Below, one piece after another: positions 8,850 to 18,756 of a stretch of DNA of 64,000 nucleotides. Source of the stretch: Armatimonadota bacterium (lineage in GTDB: Bacteria; Sysuimicrobiota; Sysuimicrobiia; Sysuimicrobiales; Humicultoraceae). A program made the translations under genes and the position numbers. The stretch lies in contig JAVHMA010000015.1 of assembly GCA_031081715.1 (NCBI GenBank), forward strand, positions 1 through 64,000, read 5' to 3'. Numbering within the stretch: the stretch's first letter is position 1; each line of letters begins with the position of its first letter. The notes under the pieces are model-generated. The model saw only the letters and a list, made by a program, of their open reading frames with translations, was not told where the DNA came from and made no database searches.

Positions 8850-9932
8850 ATGATGACGATGGAGCACCTGCTGCGGATGGTCGTCGAGCGCCGTGCCTCC
8901 GACCTCCACATCAAAGCCGGGACGCGCGCGATGCTACGCGTCGACGGCCGGCTTGTGGCCGCGACCGAGGACCGGCTGCCCGACGAGCGGGTCCGGGCGT
9001 TGCTCGCCGAGATCCTGTCGCCGGAGCACCTGGAGCGGTTCCACCGCGACCTCGAGCTCGATCTGGCCTACAGCCTGCCGGGCGTCTCGCGCTTCCGCGT
9101 CAACGTCTACCAGCAGCGAGGCGGGGTCGGGGCCGCGATCCGGACGATTCCGGCGACGGTCCCCACGGTGGAGACGCTGGGCCTGCCCCCCGTGGTCAAA
9201 CGCCTGGCCTCCCTGCCGCGGGGGCTGGTGCTCGTGACCGGGCCAACGGGGAGCGGCAAGTCGACGACGCTGGCCGCCATCGTGGACCACATCAACCACA
9301 CGCGCTCCTGCCACGTCGTCACCATCGAGGACCCCATCGAGTACCTCCACCAGGACGACCTCTCGATCATCACGCAGCGCGAGGTGGGCGCCGACACGCA
9401 CTCGTTCGCCGACGCGCTGCGGCACGTGCTCAGGCAGGACCCCGACGTCATCCTGGTGGGCGAGATGCGCGACCACGAGACCATCGCGACCGCGATCACC
9501 GCGGCGGAGACCGGCCACCTGGTGCTGGCGACGCTGCACACGGTCAGCGCGGCCCAGACGGTGGACCGCATCATCGACGTCTTCCCGCCGCACCAGCAGC
9601 CCCAGGTGCGGATGCAACTCTCCGTCGCCCTGGAAGGCGTGCTCTCGCAGACGCTGTTGCCGCGCCAGGAGGGAAAGGGGCGCATCGCCGCGGTGGAGAT
9701 CATGGTGGGCACGCCCGCGGTGCGCAACCTGATCCGGGAGGGGAAGACGCACCAGCTCCCGTCGATCATCCAGTCCAGCGCCAAGGAAGGCATGCAGAGC
9801 CTCAACCAGGCCCTCCGCCAGCTCGTGCGCGAGCGGCGCGTGAGCTTCGAGGACGCGTTGGCCCACACGAGCAACCCCGCCGAGCTCGCGCAGTTCTGCG
9901 GTCGCGAGGCGGCGTCGGCCGCGGCTCTCTAG
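8850..9932 (+). CDS. pilT: Type IV pilus retraction ATPase PilT
   Basis: A 360-residue AAA+ motor ATPase. The N-terminal PAS-like domain carries RASDLHIKAG, followed by Walker A GPTGSGKST at about residues 131-139, the Asp box TIEDPIEYLH, Walker B ILVGEMRD and the His box LATLHTVSA. These mark PilT rather than the PilB extension ATPase, which has a longer N-terminus and a zinc motif. It drives pilus disassembly for twitching motility and DNA uptake. AGGAG precedes the ATG by about 13 bases. No other pilus gene is adjacent; comF at 53.8 kb is the only other competence-type gene here. Confidence 0.95.
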   Translation: MMTMEHLLRMVVERRASDLHIKAGTRAMLRVDGRLVAATEDRLPDERVRALLAEILSPEHLERFHRDLELDLAYSLPGVSRFRVNVYQQRGGVGAAIRTIPATVPTVETLGLPPVVKRLASLPRGLVLVTGPTGSGKSTTLAAIVDHINHTRSCHVVTIEDPIEYLHQDDLSIITQREVGADTHSFADALRHVLRQDPDVILVGEMRDHETIATAITAAETGHLVLATLHTVSAAQTVDRIIDVFPPHQQPQVRMQLSVALEGVLSQTLLPRQEGKGRIAAVEIMVGTPAVRNLIREGKTHQLPSIIQSSAKEGMQSLNQALRQLVRERRVSFEDALAHTSNPAELAQFCGREAASAAAL

Positions 9933-9991
9933 ACAAGACATCGGGACGCCCGTCGGCCGCGCGGCCGGCGCGATGCGAACCGCCCGGGGTG

Positions 9992-10022
9992 TTGACGCGC
10001 CCGCGGCGCAGCCTGCTACAAT
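9992..10022 (+). promoter_or_regulatory. Sigma-70-type promoter of rpoZ
   Basis: TTGACG (9992-9997) and TACAAT (10017-10022) are separated by 19 bases, slightly long, and lie about 30 bases ahead of the rpoZ start. Confidence 0.65.
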
Positions 10023-10052
10023 ACCCTGGTGCTCGCATCGAGGTGAACGATC

Positions 10053-10259
10053 GTGATCAGGCCTCCGCTGGAAGAACTGCTCGAGCAGGTCGACTCCAAG
10101 TACGCCCTGGTGCTGGCCGCCGCGAAGCGGGCGCGGCAGCTCAAGGAGGGCGGCCTGCCGCTCGTGGACGTGGACTCGACGAACCCCGTGACCATCGCGC
10201 TCGAGGAGATCGCCACCGGCAGGATCCGTATCGAGGCGCCGGCCGACGCCAGCCGCTAG
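10053..10259 (+). CDS. rpoZ: RNA polymerase omega subunit
   Basis: A 68-residue protein matching Rpo[21 protein letters not shown] is the conserved helical part, followed by [15 protein letters not shown]. Omega wraps the C-terminus of the beta' subunit and helps polymerase assembly. In many bacteria it follows gmk; here it stands alone behind its own promoter. GTG 10053 gives the standard N-terminus, with GAGGTGAACGATC providing a modest ribosome site. Confidence 0.93.
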   Translation: MIRPPLEELLEQVDSKYALVLAAAKRARQLKEGGLPLVDVDSTNPVTIALEEIATGRIRIEAPADASR

Positions 10260-10333
10260 CGCCGTGGCGCCCGCACCGGGAGGTGCCGGGAACCCACCGC
10301 GGCGTGCCGGCGTAGTGCGGGACGGGTGACGTG

Positions 10334-10798
10334 ATGGGCCTGGCCGGTTCCGCCACCGTCGTGTGTGCGCTGGCGCTGTTGCTGAGCGGCGCCACGGTCG
10401 CGGTGCGCGCGGTCGACGACCTGCGCTTCGAGATGAGTCTGGAGCGCGCGGCCTACGCGCCCGGCGACCCGGTGCGGGTCGTGATGCGCGTCGCGAGCGC
10501 CGCGGCGGTCCCCGTGACTCTGAAGACTACCGGGCAGGCCTACGACGTACTCGTCCGCCAGCGAGGGGCCCTCGTCTGGCAGTGGTCGCACGACAAGGCG
10601 TTCGCCCAGGTGCTCCGCGTCCACACGCTCGTCCCGGGCGAGGCCCTGCTCTACGAGGTGGCCTGGGATCAGCGGGACCTGCAAGGGCGCCGCGTGGATG
10701 CCGGGCGCTACGAGGTCTCGTGCGTGTTCCTCGCGCGGTTCCGAGAGCCGTACGCGCCGGTCGAGGTCGGGCCGGTCCGCATCGCCATCGGCCGATAG
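10334..10798 (+). CDS. BsuPI-like secreted protein
   Basis: A 154-residue exported protein. After a hydrophobic signal (LAGSATVVCALALLLSGATVAVRA) the mature part is an immunoglobulin-like beta domain with the AAYAPGDPVRVVMRV ... YDVLVRQ ... VWQWSHDKAFAQ pattern typical of the intracellular proteinase inhibitor (BsuPI) domain. The family name comes from a Bacillus subtilisin inhibitor, but most members are uncharacterised secreted proteins. ATG 10334 is used; GTG 10331 directly before it is equally possible. No clear ribosome site is visible. Confidence 0.75.
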   Translation: MGLAGSATVVCALALLLSGATVAVRAVDDLRFEMSLERAAYAPGDPVRVVMRVASAAAVPVTLKTTGQAYDVLVRQRGALVWQWSHDKAFAQVLRVHTLVPGEALLYEVAWDQRDLQGRRVDAGRYEVSCVFLARFREPYAPVEVGPVRIAIGR

Positions 10799-10818
10799 CC
10801 TCGTCCCCCGCGGTACGC

Positions 10819-10824
10819 TATAAT
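10819..10824 (+). promoter_or_regulatory. -10 element of the tRNA-Met promoter
   Basis: A perfect TATAAT ends 13 bases before the tRNA. No convincing -35 hexamer is present at the usual distance. Confidence 0.55.
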
Positions 10825-10837
10825 CGAGCCGACGCGT

Positions 10838-10914
10838 GGCGGCGTAGCTCAGCTGGATAGAGCACGCGGCTCATACCCGCGGAGTCGGGAGTTCGAGTCT
10901 CCCCGCCGCCACCA
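10838..10914 (+). tRNA. tRNA-Met (CAT), elongator type
   Basis: A 77 nt cloverleaf with encoded CCA. The acceptor stem pairs GGCGGCG with CGCCGCC; the anticodon stem CGCGG/CCGCG holds loop CTCATAC, anticodon CAT. The A-C-C-C-G around the loop matches Bacillus elongator tRNA-Met better than tRNA-Ile2 (which usually has CTCATAA), and G1-C72 rules out an initiator. The neighbouring tilS modifies tRNA-Ile2(CAT), so the identity deserves care. Confidence 0.9.
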
Positions 10915-10923
10915 GACTGTCTT

Positions 10924-10948
10924 CCGGCGGCCCGCCGCGGGCCGCCGG
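10924..10948 (+). terminator. GC-rich hairpin between tRNA-Met and tilS
   Basis: Arms CCGGCGGCCCG (10924-10934) and CGGGCCGCCGG (10938-10948) form a perfect 11 bp stem with a 3 nt loop, ten bases after the tRNA and eight before the tilS ATG. It lacks a T run. It probably terminates or processes the tRNA transcript and, if read through, would sit where a tilS ribosome site is expected. Confidence 0.6.
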
Positions 10949-10956
10949 CTCCCCAC

Positions 10957-11994
10957 ATGACGACGCCCGCGGGTGCCCGCCGCACGCTCCAGACGCTCGC
11001 CACCGTGCGGACGACAATCCGGCGCCGGCGCCTGCTGGCCCGCGGCGATGGCGTCGCCGTGGCGGTCTCCGGCGGTCCGGACTCGATGGTGCTGCTGCAC
11101 CTCCTGCGGCGGCTCGCCGGCGAGTGGCGCCTGCGGCTGCACGCCGTGCACGTGGACCACGGCCTGCACGCGCGTAGCGCGGCGCACGCGGCCTTCGTGC
11201 GCGCGACCGCCCGGGCCTGGGGGGTGCCGTGCACGGTGCACCGGGTGGCGGTCGCGGCGCTGGCCCGGCGCCGCCGGCTCTCGATGGAGGAGGCCGCGCG
11301 CATCGCGCGCTATGACGTCCTAGCGCGTGCCGCGCGGCGGCTCGGCGCCCGGCGGGTCGCCGTGGCCCACACCGCGGACGACCAAGTGGAGACCGTGCTA
11401 CTGTGGCTCCTGCGGGGTGCCAACCCCGACGGCCTGGCGGGCATGCCGGTCAGCCGTCCCCTCAACGGTGCAATGGTGATTCGGCCGTTGCTGGACATCT
11501 GGCGGCGCGAGGTCCTGGCGTACGCTGCGGCCGAGCGCGTGCCGTTCCGGATCGATCCTACCAACCGGGGCCGCGGACCGCTGCGTAACCGCATCCGAGG
11601 GGACTTGCTGCCGCGCCTGGAAGGGTATAACCCGGGTGTACGGGCGGTGCTGCGGCGGCTGGCGGACGCGGCGGCCGACGACGCGGCCTACCTGGAGGCT
11701 CGGGCTGCCGCGGCCCGGCGGCGGGTCGTACGGGCGGTGCCCGGCGGACTGGCGATCGACGCGGCGCGGTTCAGGCGGCTTCCCCCGAGCCTGCAGCGGC
11801 GCGTCGCCTACCGCGCAGCCGCCGAGGCCGGCGGGAACATCCGCGCGGTTGGGTTCGTTCACATTGAGCGACTGCGCGCGATGGCCGCCGGCCGGGACGG
11901 GGATCAGGCTGACCTCCCGGGCCTGCGCGCGCGGCGCACCGCCAAGGACCTGGTGCTCACACGAGTCGATCGCCGGTCGCAGCGGATACTATAA
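10957..11994 (+). CDS. tilS: tRNA(Ile)-lysidine synthetase TilS
   Basis: A 345-residue N-type ATP pyrophosphatase. The PP-loop SGGPDSMVLLHLL lies at about residues 38-50, followed by VHVDHGLHARSAAHA and VAHTADDQVETVLLWLLRG, which are diagnostic of TilS. It attaches lysine to C34 of tRNA-Ile2(CAT), switching decoding from AUG to AUA. The C-terminal part is short relative to the E. coli enzyme, as in many Gram-positive-type versions. No ribosome site precedes ATG 10957; a strong hairpin ends eight bases before it. The order tRNA-Met, tilS, ftsH echoes Bacillus, but hprT, usual between tilS and ftsH there, is absent. Confidence 0.93.
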   Translation: MTTPAGARRTLQTLATVRTTIRRRRLLARGDGVAVAVSGGPDSMVLLHLLRRLAGEWRLRLHAVHVDHGLHARSAAHAAFVRATARAWGVPCTVHRVAVAALARRRRLSMEEAARIARYDVLARAARRLGARRVAVAHTADDQVETVLLWLLRGANPDGLAGMPVSRPLNGAMVIRPLLDIWRREVLAYAAAERVPFRIDPTNRGRGPLRNRIRGDLLPRLEGYNPGVRAVLRRLADAAADDAAYLEARAAAARRRVVRAVPGGLAIDAARFRRLPPSLQRRVAYRAAAEAGGNIRAVGFVHIERLRAMAAGRDGDQADLPGLRARRTAKDLVLTRVDRRSQRIL

Positions 11995-12073
11995 GAAGCG
12001 GACCGAGGAACGGCCGGACCGCAGGGCGTGACGCGGGGGGACCGTGCCCCGTGACGTCGAAGGAAGGCGTGCT

Positions 12074-13981
<1,908 letters not shown>

Positions 13982-13988
13982 TCGCGCG

Positions 13989-14591
13989 ATGGCGTCGTCC
14001 GTGGAGGTTCCCAGCTACACGGTCGCGCGCGAGCTCGCCGTGCCGGCGGGTACCGCGGCGCTGATCGTGGTCGACATGCAGAACGACTTCGTCACCGCCG
14101 GGGGCGCCCTGGTCGTGCCCGACGCGCAGGCGACGGTTCCGGTGATCGCGGGCCTGCTGGCGCGGGCGCGCGCGGCCGGGACACGGGTGTTCTACACGCA
14201 GGACTCCCACGCGCCGGGCGACATGGAGTTTCCCATCTGGGGCCAGCACGTCCTGGAGGGCACGTGGGGCTGGCAGATTGTCGACGCGCTGGCGCCGCAG
14301 CCCGGGGAGCGCGTGATCCGCAAGCTCCGCTACGACGGGTTTTTTGGCACCTCGCTCGACCACGAGCTGCGTCTCGCCGGCATCGCCACGGTGGTCGTCT
14401 GCGGGACCGTCGCCAACATCTGCGTGCTCCACACCGCGGGCAGCGCGGCCCTGCGCGGTTACCGCGTCGTGGTGCCGGTGGAGGCGGTCTCGGCCCTAGC
14501 GCCCTTCGACCTGCACGCCGCCTTCCGCCAGATCGACTTCCTCTACAAAGGGACGCTCGTCCACGCCGACGGTCTCCGGTTCGCGGCCTGA
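13989..14591 (+). CDS. Isochorismatase-fold hydrolase, nicotinamidase-like
   Basis: A 200-residue cysteine hydrolase. The catalytic triad is visible as Asp in LIVVDMQNDF, Lys in VIRKLRYDGF and Cys in ANICVLHTA, and a cis-peptide GT-V region precedes the Cys. This matches nicotinamidase (PncA), which converts nicotinamide to nicotinate for NAD salvage; the metal-binding DSH (QDSHAPGD) is also present, which favours a nicotinamidase over an isochorismatase. It starts seven bases after ftsH and is likely in the same transcript. Confidence 0.85.
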   Translation: MASSVEVPSYTVARELAVPAGTAALIVVDMQNDFVTAGGALVVPDAQATVPVIAGLLARARAAGTRVFYTQDSHAPGDMEFPIWGQHVLEGTWGWQIVDALAPQPGERVIRKLRYDGFFGTSLDHELRLAGIATVVVCGTVANICVLHTAGSAALRGYRVVVPVEAVSALAPFDLHAAFRQIDFLYKGTLVHADGLRFAA

Positions 14592-14656
14592 GCCCTTCGG
14601 GGAGGGAGGCCGCGCGTCGGGTGGAATACTTCCCGGGCTCTTGGGGGAGGTGGCTG

Positions 14657-15139
14657 GTGGCCAGCATGCGCCCGCGGGGGGTGGTCCGCAAGACGGGGAT
14701 CAACCTTCTGCCGATCATCGTCTACGTCGCCGTGGCGATCGTCGTCGCCGGCGGCATGTACGCCTGGGACGTCCAGCACCGCCGCGCCGAGGACGCCCGG
14801 CGGCGGCCACCCGCCCCGGAGGTCATCGCCCGCAACCTGGTCGAGAACGTGATCGGCGCCGACACCGTGAAGGAGGTCCGAATCGTCGCCGACCGGAAAC
14901 TGGTCGCGGTCACCTTCGACTCGGTGCTTTACAAGCCACAGCGCACGAAGGCCGAGCTGCGCGAGCTGCTCGAGGCCGAGGGCACGCTGGCGACGCAGGC
15001 GATCCTCGGCGCGATGCGGGAGATCGACCGCGTGGCGGCCACGATCGTCCACCAGGGACGGACGCTGGTGATCGTCGAGGCCGAGCGCGGCAGGGAGCGC
15101 GTGACCACGACGATCGTCGACGATGGCCTGAGGAACTGA
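14657..15139 (+). CDS. Single-pass membrane protein of unknown function
   Basis: A 160-residue protein with one membrane anchor near residues 16-36 (INLLPIIVYVAVAIVVAGGMYAW, shown here only by its start and end) and a hydrophilic ~110-residue domain outside with mixed alpha/beta character (VRIVADRKLVAVTFDSVLYK). No family is recognised. GTG 14657 is chosen because GGGGGAGG lies six bases upstream; ATG 14666 in the same frame is the alternative. It sits between the nicotinamidase-like gene and an ASCH-domain gene with a nine-base gap to the latter. Confidence 0.7.
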   Translation: MASMRPRGVVRKTGINLLPIIVYVAVAIVVAGGMYAWDVQHRRAEDARRRPPAPEVIARNLVENVIGADTVKEVRIVADRKLVAVTFDSVLYKPQRTKAELRELLEAEGTLATQAILGAMREIDRVAATIVHQGRTLVIVEAERGRERVTTTIVDDGLRN

Positions 15140-15148
15140 GGGGGACGG

Positions 15149-15523
15149 ATGTACGCGCTGAACTTCTACTCGTCGCTGTTCGCCGATGCCCTGCGCCAGG
15201 GCCGCAAGACCGCCACCATCCGACTGGGGAACAAGCTCGACAAGTACCGCGACGGCCAGATCGTCTGGATCACCGTCGGGCGGCGGTTCGGGACCCGGCG
15301 CAAGATCTTCCCCGCGGTCATCGACCGGGTCGAGGTCAAACGCGTCGCCGAGGTCACGCCGCGCGAGATCGAGCGGGATAACCCGCAGGCCCGCCGGCAC
15401 GAGGATCTCATCGAGTTTCTCTCCAAGGTGTACGGGCGGCCGGTCACCCTCGACGACGAGGTCACGGTCGTGCACTTCTCGCGGGTTGAGGAGGCCGACG
15501 GCCAGGCGGCGGCCGACCAGTAA
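15149..15523 (+). CDS. ASCH-domain protein
   Basis: A 124-residue protein. The N-terminal LRQGRKTATIRLGN is the GxKxxExR-like signature of the ASCH domain, an RNA-binding beta-barrel related to PUA. The following DGQIVWITVGRRFGTRRK and VVHFSRV fill out the barrel. ASCH proteins are proposed to act in RNA metabolism or as cytidine-acetyl amidohydrolases; the substrate here is unknown. The start has GAGGGGGACGG directly upstream. It converges with an RNA 2'-phosphotransferase gene nine bases further on. Confidence 0.85.
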   Translation: MYALNFYSSLFADALRQGRKTATIRLGNKLDKYRDGQIVWITVGRRFGTRRKIFPAVIDRVEVKRVAEVTPREIERDNPQARRHEDLIEFLSKVYGRPVTLDDEVTVVHFSRVEEADGQAAADQ

Positions 15524-15532
15524 GCCGCCCCG

Positions 15533-16117
15533 CTACCCGCGCGCCGGCGGCAGCAGGAAGGCCGACGGGATGGGCGGCGCCAGGAACAGCGCGGGGCCGG
15601 CGCGGCGGAACAGAAGCCCGCTCGCGGCGGCCTGCCGCGCCAGTACCACCACGACGACGGCGTCCGGCGCGTGCCGCCGCGCAACCTCCAGCGCGGCAGC
15701 CGGCGTGGTGGCCAGGTGCACCATCTGGCGCCGGTCCGGCCGGATGCCGCGCGCCGCGATCTCCGCGAGCGCATCGGGTGCCACGCCGAGATACAGCCAC
15801 TCCGGGGGCCGCGCGGGCTCGCCCGGTCGCTCCACGGCCACGGTGTGGCCGTAGCGCGCGCGCATGCGGCCGTCCTGGATCTCGTACCGGCGGGGGTCCG
15901 CGGCGGCCAACGCGCGCAGGTCCGCGGTGGAGACCGACGTCCACCCGGGCTGCGCCGCGAGGCCGCGGGCGAGCGCCTCGAGTTCGACGTAGCCACCGGC
16001 GTCCAGGCGCACGCCGGCCTCCTCCGGCCGGTGGCGCAACACAAGCGCAACGAGACGGGACAGGCGGGCGAGGCGCGCGGCGGCGCCGTTGCGGGGGCCG
16101 GTACGTGAACCTGCCAT
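15533..16117 (-). CDS. kptA: RNA 2'-phosphotransferase (Tpt1/KptA family)
   Basis: A 194-residue protein. The first domain has LSRLVALVLRHRPEEAGV and the wing LDAGGYVELEALA; the second carries RYEIQDGRMRARYGHT and YLGVAPDALAEIAARGI, matching the catalytic R-H-R-R arrangement of Tpt1. The eukaryotic enzyme removes the 2'-phosphate left by tRNA ligation, using NAD+; bacterial homologues are active, but their natural substrate is unclear. The usual start is kept at ATG 16117. Its 5' end faces the glutamate formimidoyltransferase gene, 88 bases away, so this gap must hold divergent promoters. Confidence 0.92.
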   Translation of the reverse strand: MAGSRTGPRNGAAARLARLSRLVALVLRHRPEEAGVRLDAGGYVELEALARGLAAQPGWTSVSTADLRALAAADPRRYEIQDGRMRARYGHTVAVERPGEPARPPEWLYLGVAPDALAEIAARGIRPDRRQMVHLATTPAAALEVARRHAPDAVVVVVLARQAAASGLLFRRAGPALFLAPPIPSAFLLPPARG

Positions 16118-16205
16118 GGATCCGTGGTCATGGTTGGCCGTCCGGTCGAGGAGAACCTCCCGCCGCGCCGAAGCAGACACCGACGCGGACGGGCGGAGGG
16201 ACCGC

Positions 16206-17102
16206 ATGGCGCTGCGCGCAATCGAGTGCGTGCCCAACATCAGCGAGGGCCGGCGCCCCGAGGTGATCGAGGCCGTGGCTGCCGCCGTGCGCGCGACCCC
16301 CGGTGTGAAGCTGCTCGATGTCCAGTCGGATGCGAGCCACAACCGCACGGTGGTTACCTTCGCCGGCGGGCCTAACGCGGTGGCGGCCGCTGCGCTCGCG
16401 GTGGTGCGGGAGGCCGTCGCGCGCATCGACCTGCGCGAGCACCGCGGTGAGCACCCGCGCATCGGCGCGGCGGACGTCGTGCCGTTCGTGCCGGTCGGTG
16501 CCGCAACGATGGAGGAGTGTGTGGCGCTGGCGCGGCGGGTGGGCCAGGAGGTGTGGACAGCGCTGCGCGTACCTGTCTACTTCTACGCGCGGGCTGCCAC
16601 GGCGCCGCATCGCGTGCGGCTGCCCGACATTCGCAAGGGCGAGTTCGAGGGGCTCGCGGCGAAGATGCGCCAGCCCGGATGGGCGCCCGACATCGGCGAG
16701 GCCGCACCGCATCCCACCGCGGGGGCCGTGGCGATTGGAGCCCGGCCGCCGCTCATCGCGTACAACATCAACCTCCACACGACGGATCTGGCGGTGGCCC
16801 GCGCGGTCGCCAGGGCGATCCGCGAGTCCAGCGGCGGTCTGGTCGGCGTGCAGGCGATGGGCGTGACCGCCACCTCCGGGCTCGCGCAGGTCTCGATCAA
16901 CGTCCTCGACCACCGGCGCACCCCGCTGGCGCGCATCTTCGACCTGGTCCGCCTCGAGGCCGAGCGCTACGGCGTGGCCGTGGCGGAGAGCGAGATCGTC
17001 GGGCTGGTGCCGCTGGACGCCGTCGTAGATGTGGCAAAGGCCGCGCTGCGGCTCCACGCGTTCGACGCCGCCCAGGTGCTCGAGGCGCGCCTCGTGGACT
17101 GA
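16206..17102 (+). CDS. ftcD: Glutamate formimidoyltransferase
   Basis: A 298-residue protein equal to the transferase part of FTCD, without the cyclodeaminase domain. IECVPNISEGRRPEVIEA at the N-terminus, SDASHNRTVVTF and the VGVQAMGV-type region are diagnostic. It moves the formimino group from formiminoglutamate, the end product of histidine degradation, onto tetrahydrofolate. GGAGGGACCGC precedes ATG 16206. The next gene is imidazolonepropionase, nine bases on, and a folate biosynthesis pair follows. The rest of the histidine pathway (hutH, hutU) is not in the window. Confidence 0.93.
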   Translation: MALRAIECVPNISEGRRPEVIEAVAAAVRATPGVKLLDVQSDASHNRTVVTFAGGPNAVAAAALAVVREAVARIDLREHRGEHPRIGAADVVPFVPVGAATMEECVALARRVGQEVWTALRVPVYFYARAATAPHRVRLPDIRKGEFEGLAAKMRQPGWAPDIGEAAPHPTAGAVAIGARPPLIAYNINLHTTDLAVARAVARAIRESSGGLVGVQAMGVTATSGLAQVSINVLDHRRTPLARIFDLVRLEAERYGVAVAESEIVGLVPLDAVVDVAKAALRLHAFDAAQVLEARLVD

Positions 17103-17110
17103 CCCGCCGG

Positions 17111-18370
17111 ATGCACGTCGCCGACCTCATCGTGCTCCACGCCGCCGAGCTGCTGACCCTGGCCGGCGACCCGGCCGGGCCCCGCGTCGGCCCGGCGCTG
17201 GCGGAGGTCGGGCTCGTGACCGACGGCGCCGTGGCCGCGGCCGACGGGCAGATCGTGGCAGCCGGGCCGACCCCAGAGGTGCTGGACCTGGTCCGGCCGG
17301 CCCGGCGCGCCCGCCGCATCGACGCGACGGGCCGCGCCGTGCTCCCGGGTTTCGTCGACCCGCACACGCACCTGATCTTCGCGGGCGACCGAACGGACGA
17401 GTTCGAGCGCCGGCTTCGCGGGGCGAGCTACCAGGAGATCGCGGCCGCCGGCGGCGGAATCCTGAGCACCGTGGCGGCGACGCGCGCCGCGGACGAGGAG
17501 ACGTTGGTGCGTCTGGGGTGGGGCCGCCTCGACCGCATGCTGGCTTGCGGGACGACCACCGCCGAGGCTAAGAGCGGCTACGGGCTCACCGTGGACGACG
17601 AGCTGAAGCAACTGCGCGCGGTGCACCGCCTGTCGGCGCGACACGACGTCGATCTGGTCGCGACACTGCTCGCAGCCCACGCGGTGCCCCCGGAGTTCGC
17701 CGCGGCCCCCGACGCGTACGTGGCCCTCATTACCGACGACCTCCTCCCGCTCGTGGCCGACGAGGACCTGGCGGAGTTCTGCGACGCCTTCTGCGACGTG
17801 GGCGCGTTCACCGTCGAGCAGAGCCGCGCGGTGCTGGAGGCCGGGGACGACCTCGGTCTGCGTCCCAAGCTGCACGCGGACGAGTTCGCCGATGTGGGCG
17901 GTGCCCGCCTGGCCGCGGAGCTCGAGGCGATCTCGGCTGACCACCTCCTGCGCGCGTCGGACGACGGGTTGCGCGCCATGGCCGCGGCAGGCGTGATCGG
18001 TGTCTTGCTTCCCGGGACGGCGTTCTTCCTCGGGCTCCCCTATGCGGACGCCCGTCGGATCATCGAGCAGGGGGTCCCCGTGGCCTTGGCGACCGACTTC
18101 AACCCGGGTACGTCGCCGACCTGGTCGATGCCCGCGGTGATCGCGCTGGCCTGCGCCGGCATGAAGCTGACGCCCGCCGAGGCGATCGCCGCGGCCACGA
18201 TCAACGCGGCCTGGGCGATTGGCCTCGCCGACGAGGTGGGCAGCCTCGAGCCGGGCAAGGCGGCCGACCTGGTCATCCTCGACGCGCCTGACCACCGTGC
18301 GCTCGCCATGCACTTCGGGGCGCCGCTCGTGCGCACGGTGGTGAAGCGCGGGCGCGTGGTCGTCGGATGA
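17111..18370 (+). CDS. hutI: Imidazolonepropionase HutI
   Basis: A 419-residue amidohydrolase-superfamily enzyme that opens imidazolone propionate to formiminoglutamate. Metal ligands are seen as VDPHTHLIFAGDR, a later KLHADEF and ATDFNPG. The TTTAEAKSGYGL and TWSMPAVIALACAGMKLTP segments are typical of HutI. It lies directly upstream of the formiminoglutamate-using step's gene product in pathway order (its product feeds FtcD). Its stop overlaps the folB start (ATGA). Confidence 0.95.
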   Translation: MHVADLIVLHAAELLTLAGDPAGPRVGPALAEVGLVTDGAVAAADGQIVAAGPTPEVLDLVRPARRARRIDATGRAVLPGFVDPHTHLIFAGDRTDEFERRLRGASYQEIAAAGGGILSTVAATRAADEETLVRLGWGRLDRMLACGTTTAEAKSGYGLTVDDELKQLRAVHRLSARHDVDLVATLLAAHAVPPEFAAAPDAYVALITDDLLPLVADEDLAEFCDAFCDVGAFTVEQSRAVLEAGDDLGLRPKLHADEFADVGGARLAAELEAISADHLLRASDDGLRAMAAAGVIGVLLPGTAFFLGLPYADARRIIEQGVPVALATDFNPGTSPTWSMPAVIALACAGMKLTPAEAIAAATINAAWAIGLADEVGSLEPGKAADLVILDAPDHRALAMHFGAPLVRTVVKRGRVVVG

Positions 18371-18756
18371 GCCGCGACCGCATCGTGCTGGCGGGGATGC
18401 GCTTCCAGGGCCGCCACGGCGTGCTGCCCGCGGAGCGGGCCGCGCGCCAGCCGTTTCACGTGGACGTGGAGATCGAGACGGACCTGCGCCCCTCCGGTCG
18501 GCGGGACGACCTGACGCGCACGGTGGACTACCGCGGGGTCTATGCGGTCGTGCGCCGTATCGTGGAGGGATCGCCGCGCCGACTGGTGGAGGCGCTCGCC
18601 GAGGCGATCGCCGCCGGCGTGCTTGCCCTGCCGCGTGTGCGCGCGGTGACCGTGCGCGTGCGCAAGCCCAGGGTGCGGCTGGGCGGCCCGCTACAGGCCG
18701 CGGGCGTCGAGATCCGGCGGATGCGGCGCCGCGCCCGCCGCGGGCCGCGCCCATGA
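18367..18756 (+). CDS. folB: Dihydroneopterin aldolase FolB
   Basis: A 129-residue folate enzyme that cleaves dihydroneopterin. MRFQGRHGVLPAERAARQPF contains the pterin-binding region with the conserved GRHGV, and TVDYRGVY supplies the family's catalytic tyrosine region. The C-terminus is extended by an Arg-rich tail. It overlaps hutI upstream and folK downstream by four bases each, so all are co-translated. Confidence 0.94.
   Translation: MSRDRIVLAGMRFQGRHGVLPAERAARQPFHVDVEIETDLRPSGRRDDLTRTVDYRGVYAVVRRIVEGSPRRLVEALAEAIAAGVLALPRVRAVTVRVRKPRVRLGGPLQAAGVEIRRMRRRARRGPRP

Noticed and set aside
10838-10914. Identity as lysidine tRNA-Ile2 (CAT)
   Set aside because: The anticodon loop and stem (CTCATAC-CCGCG) match Bacillus elongator tRNA-Met better than tRNA-Ile2; kept open in the findings.
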